Of a stretch of 64,000 nt of DNA, positions 18,084 through 28,081 are shown one piece after another; position 1 is the stretch's first letter; every line of letters starts with the position of its first letter. Source of the DNA: Flavobacterium sp. ALD4. Lineage in GTDB: Bacteria > Bacteroidota > Bacteroidia > Flavobacteriales > Flavobacteriaceae. The notes under the pieces were generated by a model. It saw only the letters and a program-made list of their open reading frames with translations, was not told where the DNA came from and ran no database searches. The stretch spans positions 186,001 to 250,000 of the forward strand of contig NZ_PJBJ01000030.1 of the NCBI RefSeq assembly GCF_002836475.1, written 5' to 3'. Made by a program: the position numbers and the translations under genes.

Positions 18084-19040
18084 TTAAAATTTCATGAATG
18101 AATATTGAGAAAGTAATGCATCGATTTTATCCTTGAGTTTAGCTTCAAATTTTTGATGGCTCTCCGAATTGGGGTTGAAAGGTTTATGAGATAAACTCTT
18201 TTGGATGGTTTCCACTTCCTCCATTGTTACAGAAGCGGCTTCTGAAATATTTGTTTCATTGAAACGTTTCCAAATATAATCGATGGCAACTTGATTGGGG
18301 TGCAACATGTCTTCGGCATAAAACCGATAATCACGAAGTTCATCCATCATTAGTTCGTAACTGGGAAAGTATTGCGGGTATGGTTTGAGAGTTTCAGTTT
18401 GCAGCGTACTATGAATCGCAGCAATTAAATTGGATTTGCTCCATTGATTTTCGACGAAACCATCTTTGATGTGCCGCACGGGTGAGACCGTAAAATTAAG
18501 GACCGCTTTGGGATTTACGGACTGTATCAAAAGGATTGTTCTTATAATGCTTTCTTCTATGATATCTATCGCCAACAGTTCTTTCTTAAACTGTTTTTGA
18601 GGCACTTTATGACAATTGGCAACTATTGCGCTGCTTTCATTATTTCGATAGACCCAGGCCGTCCCATAGGTAATAATGACATGCGTGGCCTCACTTAGTT
18701 CTTTCCAGGTTGATTGAACAATGATATTCAAATCGTTTAACAACTCAACTGGATCCCCATTGCTTAAATCAGAATGAGCATCATAACAATGCCAGCGTTC
18801 ATTGTGAAAAAAAATATCAGCTTCCGTAAATACTTTTTGTGCCACAGCGAAGGAAATTAATTTTTCGATTGCCAGCGGATGAAATAAAATACCAAATGGA
18901 TTACAGGAATTCTGAAATTTACAATAATCCAGTTTCTCTGACATATTTACCGCAAAGCAAGAGCCCAGAGATATAATCTTCGAATTGTAATCTATCGGGT
19001 GAGTACTTTTAGGAATGGGTATTTGAGTTCTGAATTGCAT
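18084..19040 (-). CDS. GSCFA domain protein
   Basis: A 318-residue protein with the naming motif GSCFA at residues 26-30 (IISLGSCFAVNMSEKL), a block WHCYDAHSDLS, ITYGTAWVYR, and VSPVRHIKDG, followed by a late YFPSYELMMDELRDYRFY and MLHPNQVA. The GSCFA family resembles SGNH/GDSL esterases: the G-S near the start and the D-x-H-P near the end could be parts of an acyl hydrolase site. Substrate is unknown; a role in envelope polysaccharide acylation would be speculation. Co-transcribed with the DUF4230 gene (2-bp gap). Confidence 0.9.
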   Translation of the reverse strand: MQFRTQIPIPKSTHPIDYNSKIISLGSCFAVNMSEKLDYCKFQNSCNPFGILFHPLAIEKLISFAVAQKVFTEADIFFHNERWHCYDAHSDLSNGDPVELLNDLNIIVQSTWKELSEATHVIITYGTAWVYRNNESSAIVANCHKVPQKQFKKELLAIDIIEESIIRTILLIQSVNPKAVLNFTVSPVRHIKDGFVENQWSKSNLIAAIHSTLQTETLKPYPQYFPSYELMMDELRDYRFYAEDMLHPNQVAIDYIWKRFNETNISEAASVTMEEVETIQKSLSHKPFNPNSESHQKFEAKLKDKIDALLSQYSFMKF

Positions 19041-19071
19041 AGTATTTTATTTATGCAAACTTAGGGCTTTA

Positions 19072-19839
19072 TTAGTAAAAATATTGTGATTTCAAATATC
19101 CGGACTTAGCAGTTTCTGTAAGCTGCTCCGTAGGGTAATCATCCGTATCATATTGAAAAGTACTATTAAAAAATTTAGCCGAAGATATGGTTTGATCTGC
19201 CGCATTGGTACTACTGCTTTCTACAACGCTGCTGATGGTATTATTCAATGAAATCACCTCATTGTGATCCAGTAATTTACTGTATCCTAAAATAGAATAC
19301 AAAGGATTTTTTTTCGAATCGTATTGAAAATTTACGGTATATTTTGACACGACACCGGGCGCTGCATCATCTAAAATCCTTTCGTCTTTTATTAAATTTT
19401 TATCTTTAAAATACAGTATTCCATGATAAAACCTTGCCTCTTGACTTCCCGAATTTAAGCTCCTTTTTTCGTATGAAACAGTGCCATCTGTATTGTGAAT
19501 ATAATTTATCACATAATTATTTGGAGAAACAACCTGTATTAAATGATCAGTATCATATGAATATTCTACGGTTTGACTAAGCTGAGTACCTTTGTCTGTC
19601 GTTCTTATTTTTGTAATCAGGCCATCTGTGTAGGTAAAGTCATTACGCAATTCAATACCATCTGTAGTTACGATTTCATCCCCAATATACTTGAACAAAG
19701 TTGTAGTAGATGTCCCATCAGCTAAAGTTTCAACTACCTCTTTAAGGAATTTACTTTTACCGTCTTTATCATTGGAACAAGAAGTGAGTAAAACTGATGC
19801 AATAGATATGAAAAAAAATATTTTACTTGAATATTTCAT
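19072..19839 (-). CDS. Predicted lipoprotein with YD-like repeats
   Basis: A 255-residue predicted lipoprotein (lipobox LLTSC, C21). The mature chain has repeated beta-hairpin phrases of the type DFTYTDGLITKIRTTD, VEYSYDTDHLIQVVS and NFQYDSKKNPLYSILG, which resemble YD/RHS-like repeats in Bacteroidota surface lipoproteins. No enzyme motif is seen. It lies 31 bp upstream of the GSCFA gene on the same strand and probably leads that operon. Confidence 0.8.
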   Translation of the reverse strand: MKYSSKIFFFISIASVLLTSCSNDKDGKSKFLKEVVETLADGTSTTTLFKYIGDEIVTTDGIELRNDFTYTDGLITKIRTTDKGTQLSQTVEYSYDTDHLIQVVSPNNYVINYIHNTDGTVSYEKRSLNSGSQEARFYHGILYFKDKNLIKDERILDDAAPGVVSKYTVNFQYDSKKNPLYSILGYSKLLDHNEVISLNNTISSVVESSSTNAADQTISSAKFFNSTFQYDTDDYPTEQLTETAKSGYLKSQYFY

Positions 19840-19971
19840 GATAGTAGGTTATTTGGACTAGGGACAAATAGAGCAAACAAATGTAAAGAATAAATTTTGC
19901 TAAGCAAACTAAACAAGTCTAACAACCTATAAAATCGTTGAAGTGAAAATTTATTGAAATACAAAATTAAA

Positions 19972-20007
19972 AACCCTTTCGATTTGCCTGGGCAAAGGGA
20001 GAGGGTT
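19972..20007 (-). terminator. Terminator of alaS
   Basis: Outer stem AACCCT / AGGGTT and inner stem TTGCC / GGCAA, placed just after the alaS stop on the minus strand. The T run is weak. Confidence 0.55.
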
Positions 20008-20031
20008 CGTTTTCTTAATAAGAATAAAGAA

Positions 20032-22668
20032 CTACTTCACGAAATCAATTGCTTTGTTTAAAGCCTCTTGAATACCGCCTGCGTTCTTCCCTCCTGCAGT
20101 AGCAAAGAATGGCTGACCGCCTCCTCCACCTTGTATGTATTTCCCTAATTCACGAACTACTAATCCTGCATTTAATTTTTTGTCAGCAACAAGTTCTTTA
20201 GATATATAGCAGCTTAGCATCGGTTTTCCTTCCTCAGCTGTAGCCAAAACTAAAAACATATTGGTTCCTAAGTTCCCCAAATCATACGCCAAGTCTTTAG
20301 CTCCTTCCGGGTTAAGATCCACTTGGACCGCAAGAAACTGTACCCCATTTATCTCTTGAATTTGTTGAGCCAATTCCGTTTTTAATCCTTTTGCTTTATC
20401 TCTTATTAATTGTTCCACCTGCTTTTTTAATTTTGTATTCTCCTCTTGTACTGACCCTACTGCTTTAATTACATCTTGCGGGTTTTTCAATGCGAACTTA
20501 ATCTCATTTAATGTACTCTCCTGAGACGCAAAATAAGCTTTGACGGCATCACCGGTAATCGCTTCAATACGTCTAATGCCTGCGGCAACAGCTCCTTCTG
20601 AAACGATTTTGAAATGCCAGATTTCGCCAGTATTCTTCACGTGAATTCCTCCGCAAAGCTCCATGCTTCCGCCAAATTTAATAGCGCGCACATGGTCTCC
20701 ATATTTCTCACCAAACAAAGCCATAGCACCTTCCTCCACCGCTTGCGCGAAAGGAATATCTCTGCGCTCTATTAATGGCAATTGTTCTTGAATTCTGCCA
20801 TTAACAAAGTCTTCTACCTGCTGTAATTCTTCATCAGTCACTTTTGCAAAATGCGAAAAGTCAAAACGCAAATGATTTGGACTTACTAACGACCCCTTTT
20901 GTTCCACATGTGTTCCCAATATGCTTCTCAATGCCTGATGCATCAAGTGAGTCGCAGAGTGATTTTTTGTAGTATCTGACCTTAGTTTACTATCTACTTT
21001 AGCTACAAAAACACCGTTTACATTCTCCGGCAATTTTTTAGTAAAATGCAGAATTAGATTATTCTCCTTTTTAGTATCTATAATTTGGATGGTCTCATTT
21101 GCCGAAACTAAAACTCCTTTGTCTCCCACTTGTCCTCCACCTTCAGGGTAAAATGGTGTGCTATCTAAAACAATTTGGTACATAACACCATCTTTTTTAG
21201 AGTCCACTTTACGAATTCTTGTGATTTTTGCTTCGCTTTCTGTTTGGTCATAGCCTACGAAAGTTTCTGTATTTCCCTCCACTAAAATTTTCCAGTCATC
21301 AGTAGAAACTTCAGAGGCAGCACGAGAACGTGTTTTTTGTTCTTGCATGGCTTTATCAAAACCAGCTTCGTCCAGACTGAATCCTCTTTCTCTAAGAATC
21401 AAAGCCGTCAAATCAATAGGAAAACCAAAAGTATCGTACAATTCAAATGCTTTTGCTCCCGGTACTTCTTTTCCTTGATTAGTTGCAATTACGTTATCTA
21501 ACAACTGTAACCCTTGATCCAGTGTACGCAAAAAAGACGTTTCTTCTTCCCGAATTACATTTGTAACTAAACCTTGTTGTTTTTTGATTTCAGGGAAAAA
21601 ATCACCCATTTGGTCGGCTAGAACAGCTACTAATTGATAGACAAAAGGCTCTTTGGTATTCAAAAAAGTAAATCCGTAACGTATTGCACGACGCAAAATA
21701 CGACGAATTACATATCCTGCTCCAGTATTGGAAGGCAGTTGACCATCGGCAATAGCGAAGGCTACCGCACGTACGTGATCGACAATTACACGAATCGCAA
21801 TATTAGTTTTATTTTGTTCCTCACTTATTCCTTTTACTTCGTTTGAAGTATATTTCAATCCTGTAATTCCCTCCACTTTTTCAATAAGCGGTGTAAACAC
21901 ATCCGTATCATAATTTGAAGTAGTGTTTTGCATTGCCATACACAAACGCTCAAATCCCATTCCGGTATCTACGTGTTGTGCCGGTAATTTTTCAAGAGAA
22001 CCATCAGCTTTACGGTTGAACTCCATAAATACGTTATTCCATATTTCAACTACCTGCGGATGATCAGCATTGACTAAACTTCTACCTGAAACTGACGCTC
22101 TTTCTTCGTCAGTACGCAAATCGATATGAATTTCAGAACAAGGTCCGCAAGGTCCTTGGTCTCCCATTTCCCAAAAATTATCTTTTTTATTTCCAAGGAT
22201 AATGCGATCTTCAGGAACGAATTGTTTCCATATATCAAAAGCCTCCTGATCAAAAGGCACGTTCTCTGCTTCGTTCCCTTCAAAAACAGAAACATATAAA
22301 CGCTCTTTATCCAATTTTAAAACTTCAGTTAAGAATTCCCAAGCCCAAGGCAAGGCCTCTTCTTTGAAATAATCACCAAAAGACCAGTTTCCCAGCATTT
22401 CGAACATGGTATGGTGATAGGTATCAAAACCTACATCTTCTAAATCATTATGTTTTCCTGAAACGCGAAGACATTTTTGGGTATCGGCAATTCTATTGCT
22501 TTTTGGCGTGGCATTGCCCAAAAAATATTCTTTAAACTGAGCCATTCCCGAGTTATTGAACATCAGAGTGGGATCATCTTTAAGAACGATGGGCGCTGAA
22601 GGAACAATTAAATGTCCTTTGCTTTGAAAAAAGTCTAAAAATTGCTTACGTACGTCTTGTGATTTCAT
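20032..22668 (-). CDS. alaS: Alanyl-tRNA synthetase
   Basis: Charges and edits tRNA-Ala. The start is taken at [19 protein letters not shown] (22668); the open frame runs 12 codons further, but those codons are not like the family. The protein is 878 residues, normal length. It has the class II core ([33 protein letters not shown]), the editing-domain zinc motifs ([11 protein letters not shown] and later [10 protein letters not shown]), and the glycine-rich C-terminal domain ([19 protein letters not shown]). It is divergent from the M23 peptidase gene. Confidence 0.97.
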   Translation of the reverse strand: MKSQDVRKQFLDFFQSKGHLIVPSAPIVLKDDPTLMFNNSGMAQFKEYFLGNATPKSNRIADTQKCLRVSGKHNDLEDVGFDTYHHTMFEMLGNWSFGDYFKEEALPWAWEFLTEVLKLDKERLYVSVFEGNEAENVPFDQEAFDIWKQFVPEDRIILGNKKDNFWEMGDQGPCGPCSEIHIDLRTDEERASVSGRSLVNADHPQVVEIWNNVFMEFNRKADGSLEKLPAQHVDTGMGFERLCMAMQNTTSNYDTDVFTPLIEKVEGITGLKYTSNEVKGISEEQNKTNIAIRVIVDHVRAVAFAIADGQLPSNTGAGYVIRRILRRAIRYGFTFLNTKEPFVYQLVAVLADQMGDFFPEIKKQQGLVTNVIREEETSFLRTLDQGLQLLDNVIATNQGKEVPGAKAFELYDTFGFPIDLTALILRERGFSLDEAGFDKAMQEQKTRSRAASEVSTDDWKILVEGNTETFVGYDQTESEAKITRIRKVDSKKDGVMYQIVLDSTPFYPEGGGQVGDKGVLVSANETIQIIDTKKENNLILHFTKKLPENVNGVFVAKVDSKLRSDTTKNHSATHLMHQALRSILGTHVEQKGSLVSPNHLRFDFSHFAKVTDEELQQVEDFVNGRIQEQLPLIERRDIPFAQAVEEGAMALFGEKYGDHVRAIKFGGSMELCGGIHVKNTGEIWHFKIVSEGAVAAGIRRIEAITGDAVKAYFASQESTLNEIKFALKNPQDVIKAVGSVQEENTKLKKQVEQLIRDKAKGLKTELAQQIQEINGVQFLAVQVDLNPEGAKDLAYDLGNLGTNMFLVLATAEEGKPMLSCYISKELVADKKLNAGLVVRELGKYIQGGGGGQPFFATAGGKNAGGIQEALNKAIDFVK

Positions 22669-22681
22669 TATTTTTTTTTTT

Positions 22682-22706
22682 ACCACTAAGGCGCTAAGGC
22701 ACAAAG
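22682..22706. repeat. Short low-complexity intergenic repeat
   Basis: ACCACTAAGGCGCTAAGGCA with two CTAAGGC units. It resembles short sequences I recall between genes in Bacteroidota. No function assigned. Confidence 0.35.
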
Positions 22707-22739
22707 TTTTTTAATTTATATTTTGCTCGAAAGCATTTT

Positions 22740-22884
22740 ATGCCCCAGATCACAGCGGAAAGCTTCGAAATTCAGTACTCTATTTTTTCTTGAAACGGTA
22801 GAGCGACCAGAGGAAGCTTCTGCAAGTTCATTAGAAAAAACGAGAACTAATCGATAACTTGCGACGAATAGCTGGAATAGGCAC
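22740..22884 (+). repeat. Dispersed intergenic element, copy D
   Basis: Begins ATGCCCCAGATCACAGCGG, has the central block CCAGAGGAAGCTTCTG and ends AATAGCTGGAATAGGCAC. These three parts align in order with copies B and C. It lies between the divergent alaS and peptidase genes. Confidence 0.55.
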
Positions 22885-22986
22885 ATTATTTTATTTATTA
22901 TTAAAAAAACGATGGAACAAATGAAACATTTATTAAATTTGTTCAACTTACATTTTACAATGTGCAAAAATAGGGTATTTTAAAAT

Positions 22987-23964
22987 ATGGCGAAAGTAAA
23001 ATATTATTACGATTCGGAAAATCTGGCGTATCGCAAAATAAAAATAAAAAAAAGAAACAAATTTGGTTTTGTTATCCTGTTTTTACTGGCATCGGCATTG
23101 TTTGGCTCTCTTATATTTGTGGTTTTATTAAACACTCCTTACTTTGATACTCCTAAAGACCGGCTATTAATTCGTGAAAATGAAAATTTGAAATTGAATT
23201 ATGCAGTCTTAGATAAAAAAATGGATGAGCTTGATCATGTAATTCAAGCTATTGAAGATCGGGATAATAATTTATACAGAACGTATTTCAATACCTCTCC
23301 AATACCTAAAGAAGAAAGAAAGTCCGGATTTAGCGGCGAAAATCGATATACTGATTTACAGGGATATGACAACACGAAACTGGTGCTTAACACCACAAAA
23401 AGAGTCGATATTCTTAGAAAAGAATTAGCGATACAGTCAAAGTCACTGGATTACATTCTAAAACTGGCAAAAGAGAAAAACAAACTATTATCTGCCATAC
23501 CTGCCATTCAACCTGTCAGGAACGAAAATTTAAAACGCATGGCTTCTGGTTTTGGATACCGGACGGACCCATTTACCAAAGCCCGTAAAATGCACGAAGG
23601 GATGGACTTTACAGCTAAAGTGGGTACTCCTATTTTCGCAACTGGCCACGGTATCGTAGCACAAGCAGACAACAGGGCTTCCGGTTATGGGAATCATATC
23701 GTCCTTAGGCATGGTTATGGATACGAGACCTTGTATGGACATTTGAGCAAATACAATGTCAAAGCGGGACAAAGAGTAAAACGAGGAGACATTATAGGTT
23801 ACGTGGGAAGTACAGGTAGATCTGAAGGTCCCCATTTGCATTATGAAGTACATAAAGACGGTAAAGTAGTTAATCCGCTCAATTTTTATTATGGAAACAT
23901 TTCCGCAGTGGAATATGTAGCCATTTCAAAATTAGCTAACCAAGAAAATCAATCATTAGACTAA
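22987..23964 (+). CDS. Membrane-anchored M23 family metallopeptidase
   Basis: A 325-residue bitopic protein: a basic N-terminus, a membrane segment at about 27-48, a coiled-coil-prone stretch (about 60-100), and a C-terminal M23 (LytM) domain. The zinc ligands are present: H203 and D207 (HEGMDF) and H285 in HLHYEVH, with H283 as the catalytic base, so it should be an active peptidoglycan endopeptidase, probably in the periplasm. Its stop overlaps the ATG of the MerR gene by one base, so the two are translationally coupled. Confidence 0.93.
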   Translation: MAKVKYYYDSENLAYRKIKIKKRNKFGFVILFLLASALFGSLIFVVLLNTPYFDTPKDRLLIRENENLKLNYAVLDKKMDELDHVIQAIEDRDNNLYRTYFNTSPIPKEERKSGFSGENRYTDLQGYDNTKLVLNTTKRVDILRKELAIQSKSLDYILKLAKEKNKLLSAIPAIQPVRNENLKRMASGFGYRTDPFTKARKMHEGMDFTAKVGTPIFATGHGIVAQADNRASGYGNHIVLRHGYGYETLYGHLSKYNVKAGQRVKRGDIIGYVGSTGRSEGPHLHYEVHKDGKVVNPLNFYYGNISAVEYVAISKLANQENQSLD

Positions 23965-24296
23965 TGCACATAGAGCTACAACCCGATAAAAGATATTACA
24001 GCATTGGTGAAATCGCCAAAGCTTTTGATGTAAATGCTTCCCTGATACGTTTTTGGGATAGTGAGTTTGACATTCTCAAGCCAAAGAAAAACGCAAAAGG
24101 GAATAGGATGTTTACCCCGGACGACATCAAAAATCTACAACTCATTTATCATCTGGTAAAAGAAAGAGGCTTCACATTAGAAGGGGCAAAAACCCATTTA
24201 AAAAAAGGTCAAAAGAAAACATTGGATAAATTTGAAATTATCCGAAAATTAGAGACCATCAGGACACAGTTATCAAATATTAAGAATCAACTATAG
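23964..24296 (+). CDS. MerR family transcriptional regulator
   Basis: A 110-residue protein made of a MerR-type winged helix: YYSIGEIAKAFDVNASLIRF (helix-turn-helix), the wing residues FDILKPKKNAKGNRMF, and the TPDDIKNLQLIYHLVKERG helix, then a short basic dimerisation part. It has no long effector-binding domain, so the inducer is unknown. The start shares one base with the stop of the M23 peptidase gene, suggesting one transcript with a cell-wall gene. Confidence 0.9.
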   Translation: MHIELQPDKRYYSIGEIAKAFDVNASLIRFWDSEFDILKPKKNAKGNRMFTPDDIKNLQLIYHLVKERGFTLEGAKTHLKKGQKKTLDKFEIIRKLETIRTQLSNIKNQL

Positions 24297-24373
24297 ATTG
24301 GTGATTTTCGATTAACAATCGCTGATTTCAGATTAAAAAAAACTAAACACTAAACTTTAAATTAAATAGAAAC

Positions 24374-24967
24374 ATGGATTTTAAAAAATTTTTACCTTGG
24401 ATTATTGCAGCCGTAGTTATCATCGGTGGGTACAGTTATGTTAAAGGAATAAATAATAACGCTGTTGGGTATGAGCAGGGTATTAATGAAGCTTGGGGTA
24501 ACGTTCAAACTTCTTACCAAAGAAGAAATGACTTAATCGGAAACTTAGTGAATACCGTAAAAGGAGCTGCTGAATTCGAAAAAAGCACTTTGACTGCTGT
24601 TATTGAGGCGCGTGCCAAAGCGACTGCAGTAACAATTGACCCTACGAATATCACTCCGGAACAATTAGCACAATTCAACCAAGCACAAAGTGGCGTAAGC
24701 AGTTCCCTTTCCAGATTGTTGGTTAGTGTAGAACGTTACCCGGAATTAAAAGCAAACCAAAATTTCTTAAAACTACAAGATGAGTTAGCAAGCACAGAAA
24801 ATCAGATTCTTACGGCCAGAACGCGTTTTAACGAAACAGTAAAGCCATACAATAATCATATCAAAATTTTCCCGAACTCTGTTTTTGCTGGTATGTTTGG
24901 ATTTAAGGAAAAACCATATTTCGAAGCTGTCGCAGGTGCTGAAAAGCCGGTTGAAGTACAATTCTAA
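24374..24967 (+). CDS. lemA: LemA family protein
   Basis: A 197-residue membrane-anchored helical protein: an N-terminal hydrophobic segment (about 6-24), then the LemA core with YEQGINEAWGNVQTSYQRRN, DLIGNLVNTVKGAAEFEK, QSGVSSSLSRLLVSVERYPE and ARTRFNETVKPYNNHI. Function of the family is not settled. The two genes that follow encode TPM-domain proteins, a common neighbourhood for lemA, so they probably work together at the envelope. Confidence 0.93.
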   Translation: MDFKKFLPWIIAAVVIIGGYSYVKGINNNAVGYEQGINEAWGNVQTSYQRRNDLIGNLVNTVKGAAEFEKSTLTAVIEARAKATAVTIDPTNITPEQLAQFNQAQSGVSSSLSRLLVSVERYPELKANQNFLKLQDELASTENQILTARTRFNETVKPYNNHIKIFPNSVFAGMFGFKEKPYFEAVAGAEKPVEVQF

Positions 24968-25168
24968 ATAGAATAAAAACACTATACCCCTTCAGGATTT
25001 AAGAGCGAGATCACAGAAAGACCTTGAAATTCTTATTAAAAAAAAGACTAAACCATTAAGGAGTTTCGAACATTAAGACCTAATGAAGCTTAATTTCTTA
25101 CTGGTTTTAAATTTTAAATGCTTGTGTCGTTTATTAATTTTCTGAAATAATTACAAAAAAACAAACTT

Positions 25169-25609
25169 ATGTCAAAAACAGAAGCTTTTTTAACCCAAGA
25201 AGAAGAACAAGAAATTGTTGATGCTATTTGCGTGGCCGAAAAAAACACCTCTGGAGAGATTAGGGTTCATTTAGAAAAAACAACCGCCTTAGACCCGTAC
25301 GATCGTGCTATGGAAGTTTTTCATGAATTAAAAATGGACGAAACCCAACTAAAAAACGGGGTCTTAATTTACCTTGCCGCACAAGACAAAACCTTTGTGA
25401 TTTGCGGGGATCAAGGAATTAATGATGTCGTTGCAAATGATTTTTGGGACAGTACTAAAGATGCCATGGTCGCCCATTTTAAAAAAGGCAATTTCAAACA
25501 AGGCCTTGTAGACGGGATTCTCATCGCTGGAGAACAGTTAAAAAAACATTTCCCATGGTCAGAAGATGACACGAATGAACTATCAAACGAAATATCTAAA
25601 GGAGAATGA
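25169..25609 (+). CDS. TPM domain protein, soluble
   Basis: A 146-residue protein without a signal peptide that consists of a TPM domain: EIVDAICVAEKNTSGEIRVH, the central VLIYLAAQDKTFVICGDQGI and DFWDSTKDAMVAHFKKGNF. The TPM fold is found in thylakoid and bacterial envelope proteins; its bacterial role is not settled. The stop overlaps the ATG of the next TPM gene by 4 bp (ATGA), so the two are coupled. Confidence 0.88.
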   Translation: MSKTEAFLTQEEEQEIVDAICVAEKNTSGEIRVHLEKTTALDPYDRAMEVFHELKMDETQLKNGVLIYLAAQDKTFVICGDQGINDVVANDFWDSTKDAMVAHFKKGNFKQGLVDGILIAGEQLKKHFPWSEDDTNELSNEISKGE

Positions 25610-26421
25610 TTTTACAAAAAAAGAATACCATAATTTTCTTAAACCTGCTTGTCTGTTTATTTATTACACAGATAGGTTTTGCACAATTTACAATACCTGA
25701 AAAGCCAAGTTTAGCAACTTCAGTTTATGATTACGCTAATGTTCTTAGTTCAACGGAAAAACTTCAATTAGAAGAAAAATTAATCCATTATTCTGATTCC
25801 ACCACTACACAAATAGTAGTCATTACCATTGAAAGCCTAAAAGGGGAAGATGTAAGCCAGTTAGCCACTCGCTGGGCTCAAACTTGGGGAATCGGTCAAG
25901 CAAAAGAAGATAACGGTGTTATAATTCTGGTGGCAAAAGCTGAAAGAAAAATAGCAATTAATCCCGGTTACGGTCTTGAGGATCGCCTAACTGCGGGAAT
26001 TGGCGGTGAAATAATTAGAAATATTATTACTCCTGAATTCAAATCCGGCAGTTACTACAATGGGCTTGACAAAGGAACAGATGCTTTAATAGATGTTTTT
26101 AAAGGCAAATACAAAGGCGAAAGAAAACAGAAGACCAAAGGGAAAAGTTTCCCTATTTTACCCTTCATTATTATTATCGTAATCATCCTTGTTCTTATTT
26201 CTAAAAACAAAGGCGGCGGCGGTGGCGGTAATTCTGGAAACCGTGGCGGTCGCGGACCAAGTTTACTGGATGTCATTATTTTATCCAGTCTTGGAAGTGG
26301 CGGAAGAGGTGGTTTTGGCGGCGGATCTTCCGGTGGAGGATTTGGTGGCGGAGGCGGCGGATTCGGTGGCGGATTTGGCGGCGGAGGCTTTTCAGGAGGC
26401 GGTTCCAGCGGAGGCTGGTAA
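25606..26421 (+). CDS. TPM domain membrane protein with glycine-rich tail
   Basis: A 271-residue protein: signal peptide (about 1-27), TPM domain (about 35-165) with VYDYANVLSSTEKLQLEEKL, QIVVITIESLKGEDVSQLA and the GVIILVAKAERKIAINPGYG block, then a membrane segment (FPILPFIIIIVIILVLI). After it comes a low-complexity tail of about 70 residues, mostly Gly with Ser and Phe. The start overlaps the previous gene by 4 bp. It ends just before a strong terminator. The likely topology is domain outside the membrane and glycine tail inside. Confidence 0.9.
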   Translation: MILQKKNTIIFLNLLVCLFITQIGFAQFTIPEKPSLATSVYDYANVLSSTEKLQLEEKLIHYSDSTTTQIVVITIESLKGEDVSQLATRWAQTWGIGQAKEDNGVIILVAKAERKIAINPGYGLEDRLTAGIGGEIIRNIITPEFKSGSYYNGLDKGTDALIDVFKGKYKGERKQKTKGKSFPILPFIIIIVIILVLISKNKGGGGGGNSGNRGGRGPSLLDVIILSSLGSGGRGGFGGGSSGGGFGGGGGGFGGGFGGGGFSGGGSSGGW

Positions 26422-26442
26422 AAAAACCTATTATACAATCAT

Positions 26443-26471
26443 AAAAAAAGCTGCAAATTGCAGCTTTTTTT
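26443..26471 (+). terminator. Terminator of the lemA-TPM cluster
   Basis: Stem AAAGCTGCAA / TTGCAGCTTT with flanking A and T runs. Confidence 0.88.
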
Positions 26472-26648
26472 ATCATTACTACCTATTATATTTCTTAAGA
26501 CAAAACCAATAGTAACTTGAATCAATCGACTTCTTGTTAAGGAAAACCTCAAGTTTCATCCAATAGTTCTTTTATATTTTAATAATTCATTATCCGTTAT
26601 TTAAATCATTTTTCGAACTATTAATCGTAAATTAAATAGAAAACAGTC

Positions 26649-26882
26649 ATGAAGAATTTTGCAATAAAACTCATGTGATTTACCACCGTATTTGTATTTA
26701 TTTTTATCGATTTATGTCAAGCCAATATAGCATTACCCATGCTCCGAAGTTTAGTGATTTCATGAGGCCTACTAATTCTATTTATGGTTTATACAGTACT
26801 TGCCGATCAATACACCACTATAAAAACTTTTAAAGATTGGTACGACGATCATCCTATGGACACTTTGGATGATGAGAGATAG
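26649..26882 (+). pseudogene. Small membrane protein gene with two in-frame TGA stops
   Basis: A single frame of 78 codons from ATG at 26649 to TAG at 26880-26882, interrupted by TGA at codon 10 (26676-26678) and codon 39 (26763-26765). The parts read MKNFAIKLM, FTTVFVFIFIDLCQANIALP with MLRSLVIS, and GLLILFMVYTVLADQ followed by a polar end (DWYDDHPMDTLDDER). Both stops fall where Trp would fit (single G-to-A changes of TGG). Two hydrophobic segments indicate a membrane protein; the family is not known to me. It is the only coding trace in the 609-bp gap between the TPM gene and the dehydrogenase. Confidence 0.6.
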
Positions 26883-27030
26883 AACAAACAGCCCCTGTTT
26901 AACTAAAAGCCAAGATAAAACTTCAGGAAATCGGGGTTTTCATGGCCGTTATTCCTCTATATTTCAAGTAGTATTGTCCAAAAGCAATATTCACTTTTTA
27001 ATAATACGACAACCAATAAAAAAAGGTGTA

Positions 27031-27822
27031 TTATCGTACTTCGCTTTTTAGCACGAGACGATGCAGCAGTTTAGGAAAAAATCGTTTTAAATAAATGCCC
27101 AGCACTTCTTTTCCTCCTATATAAGATTCAAAGGTATTAGATTCGACAGCCTTGACTAATTTTTTTGCAAAGACCGCCACCGGCATACCGTTCAGGGTTG
27201 CCTGATCATTACTGTTTTGTTTTGATCCATCGCCCGTCAGCGCGTTTACAGCAACATTTGTTTGTATGAATCCCGGACAAATGAGTGTGACATTGACATT
27301 GTCTTTTTGATGCTCCATTCGCAGCACATCAAAAAAGCCATGTAAAGCATGTTTCGCTCCGCAATAACCGGAACGATAAGGAGAACCAAATTTCCCCATC
27401 AAACTGGTGATGGTTACAAAATGTCCTTTTCTGTTAGTAATATAATGAGGTAATAACGCTTTTGTTATGGCGACCGTTCCTAAATAATCTACTTCAATGA
27501 GTTTTTTATCCACTTCAAAATCAGTATCGACTAAAAGCGACCGTTGACTCACTCCGCCATTATTGATTAGGACATCAATTTTTCCAAAAAAAGAAATGGC
27601 TTTTTCAACATGATTTTTAGCACTATTAAAATCCGCTAAATCAAAAGGAAGAACAACCACTTCCCCATTCAGGCATTTAGCTTTAACACGTTGGAGGTTT
27701 TCAACATTCCTTGCAGAAAGTATAAGTTTACAGTTTCTTTGGCTTAATTCATATGCCAAAGCTTCCCCGATGCCGCTGGAAGCTCCAGTGATCCACACCA
27801 CCTTATTATTTATAGATGCCAT
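27031..27822 (-). CDS. Short-chain dehydrogenase/reductase
   Basis: A 263-residue NAD(P)-dependent oxidoreductase of the classical SDR family. It has the cofactor motif TGASSGIGEAL (about 14-24), the NNGGVS variant of NNAG, catalytic serine in ITSLMGKFGS and the catalytic YCGAK motif (SGYCGAKHALHGF). The C-terminus is basic and hydrophobic. Substrate cannot be inferred. It stands alone on the minus strand. Confidence 0.92.
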   Translation of the reverse strand: MASINNKVVWITGASSGIGEALAYELSQRNCKLILSARNVENLQRVKAKCLNGEVVVLPFDLADFNSAKNHVEKAISFFGKIDVLINNGGVSQRSLLVDTDFEVDKKLIEVDYLGTVAITKALLPHYITNRKGHFVTITSLMGKFGSPYRSGYCGAKHALHGFFDVLRMEHQKDNVNVTLICPGFIQTNVAVNALTGDGSKQNSNDQATLNGMPVAVFAKKLVKAVESNTFESYIGGKEVLGIYLKRFFPKLLHRLVLKSEVR

Positions 27823-27841
27823 TTTTTATTATAAATGTAAA

Positions 27842-27877
27842 AAAGTTTACCGAGTTATGACTAACTCGATAAACTTT
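27842..27877 (-). terminator. Terminator after the small paralogue gene
   Basis: Long stem AAAGTTTACCGAGTTA / TAACTCGATAAACTTT with one mismatch and a 4-nt loop, located between the SDR start and the stop of the 27902-28039 gene. Confidence 0.8.
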
Positions 27878-27901
27878 CTTTAAAAAATATGGGAATAAAA
27901 A

Positions 27902-28039
27902 TTATTTCTCTCTTTTGAAGTAAGAAGAGTCAAAAACATATTCGGCTTCCCAAAACCTAGCAGATAGCGTATCATTTTCGTTATCAAAAGGGTTTATTTT
28001 TCCGCCTTTATAAAAGCGATACATTTTATAATTTGCCAT
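27902..28039 (-). CDS. Small protein, truncated paralogue of the next gene
   Basis: ATG at 28039 to TAA at 27902-27904 gives 45 residues beginning MANYKMYRFYKGGKINPFD and ending AEYVFDSSYFKREK. It matches the first half of the 113-residue protein encoded just upstream (MGNYTKYRYYKGENENPFDG ... AEYVFDSSYFKKES), so it is a tandem duplicate that is either naturally short or cut by a stop. It is followed by a good terminator, so it may be expressed. Function unknown. Confidence 0.55.
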   Translation of the reverse strand: MANYKMYRFYKGGKINPFDNENDTLSARFWEAEYVFDSSYFKREK

Positions 28040-28081
28040 AATTACATTTTTAATTATTTTGTATCTACATTAAATAATAGT

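Noticed and set aside
26055..26438. Long proline-rich frame on the minus strand
   Set aside because: It is the antisense of the glycine-rich tail of the TPM protein (GGN codons read backwards as Pro) and has no independent support.
26676..26765. TGA recoding (selenocysteine or Trp) in the small membrane protein
   Set aside because: TGA is used as an ordinary stop in this window, no SECIS-like hairpin was found after either TGA, and Trp is encoded by TGG elsewhere. Loss of function is simpler.
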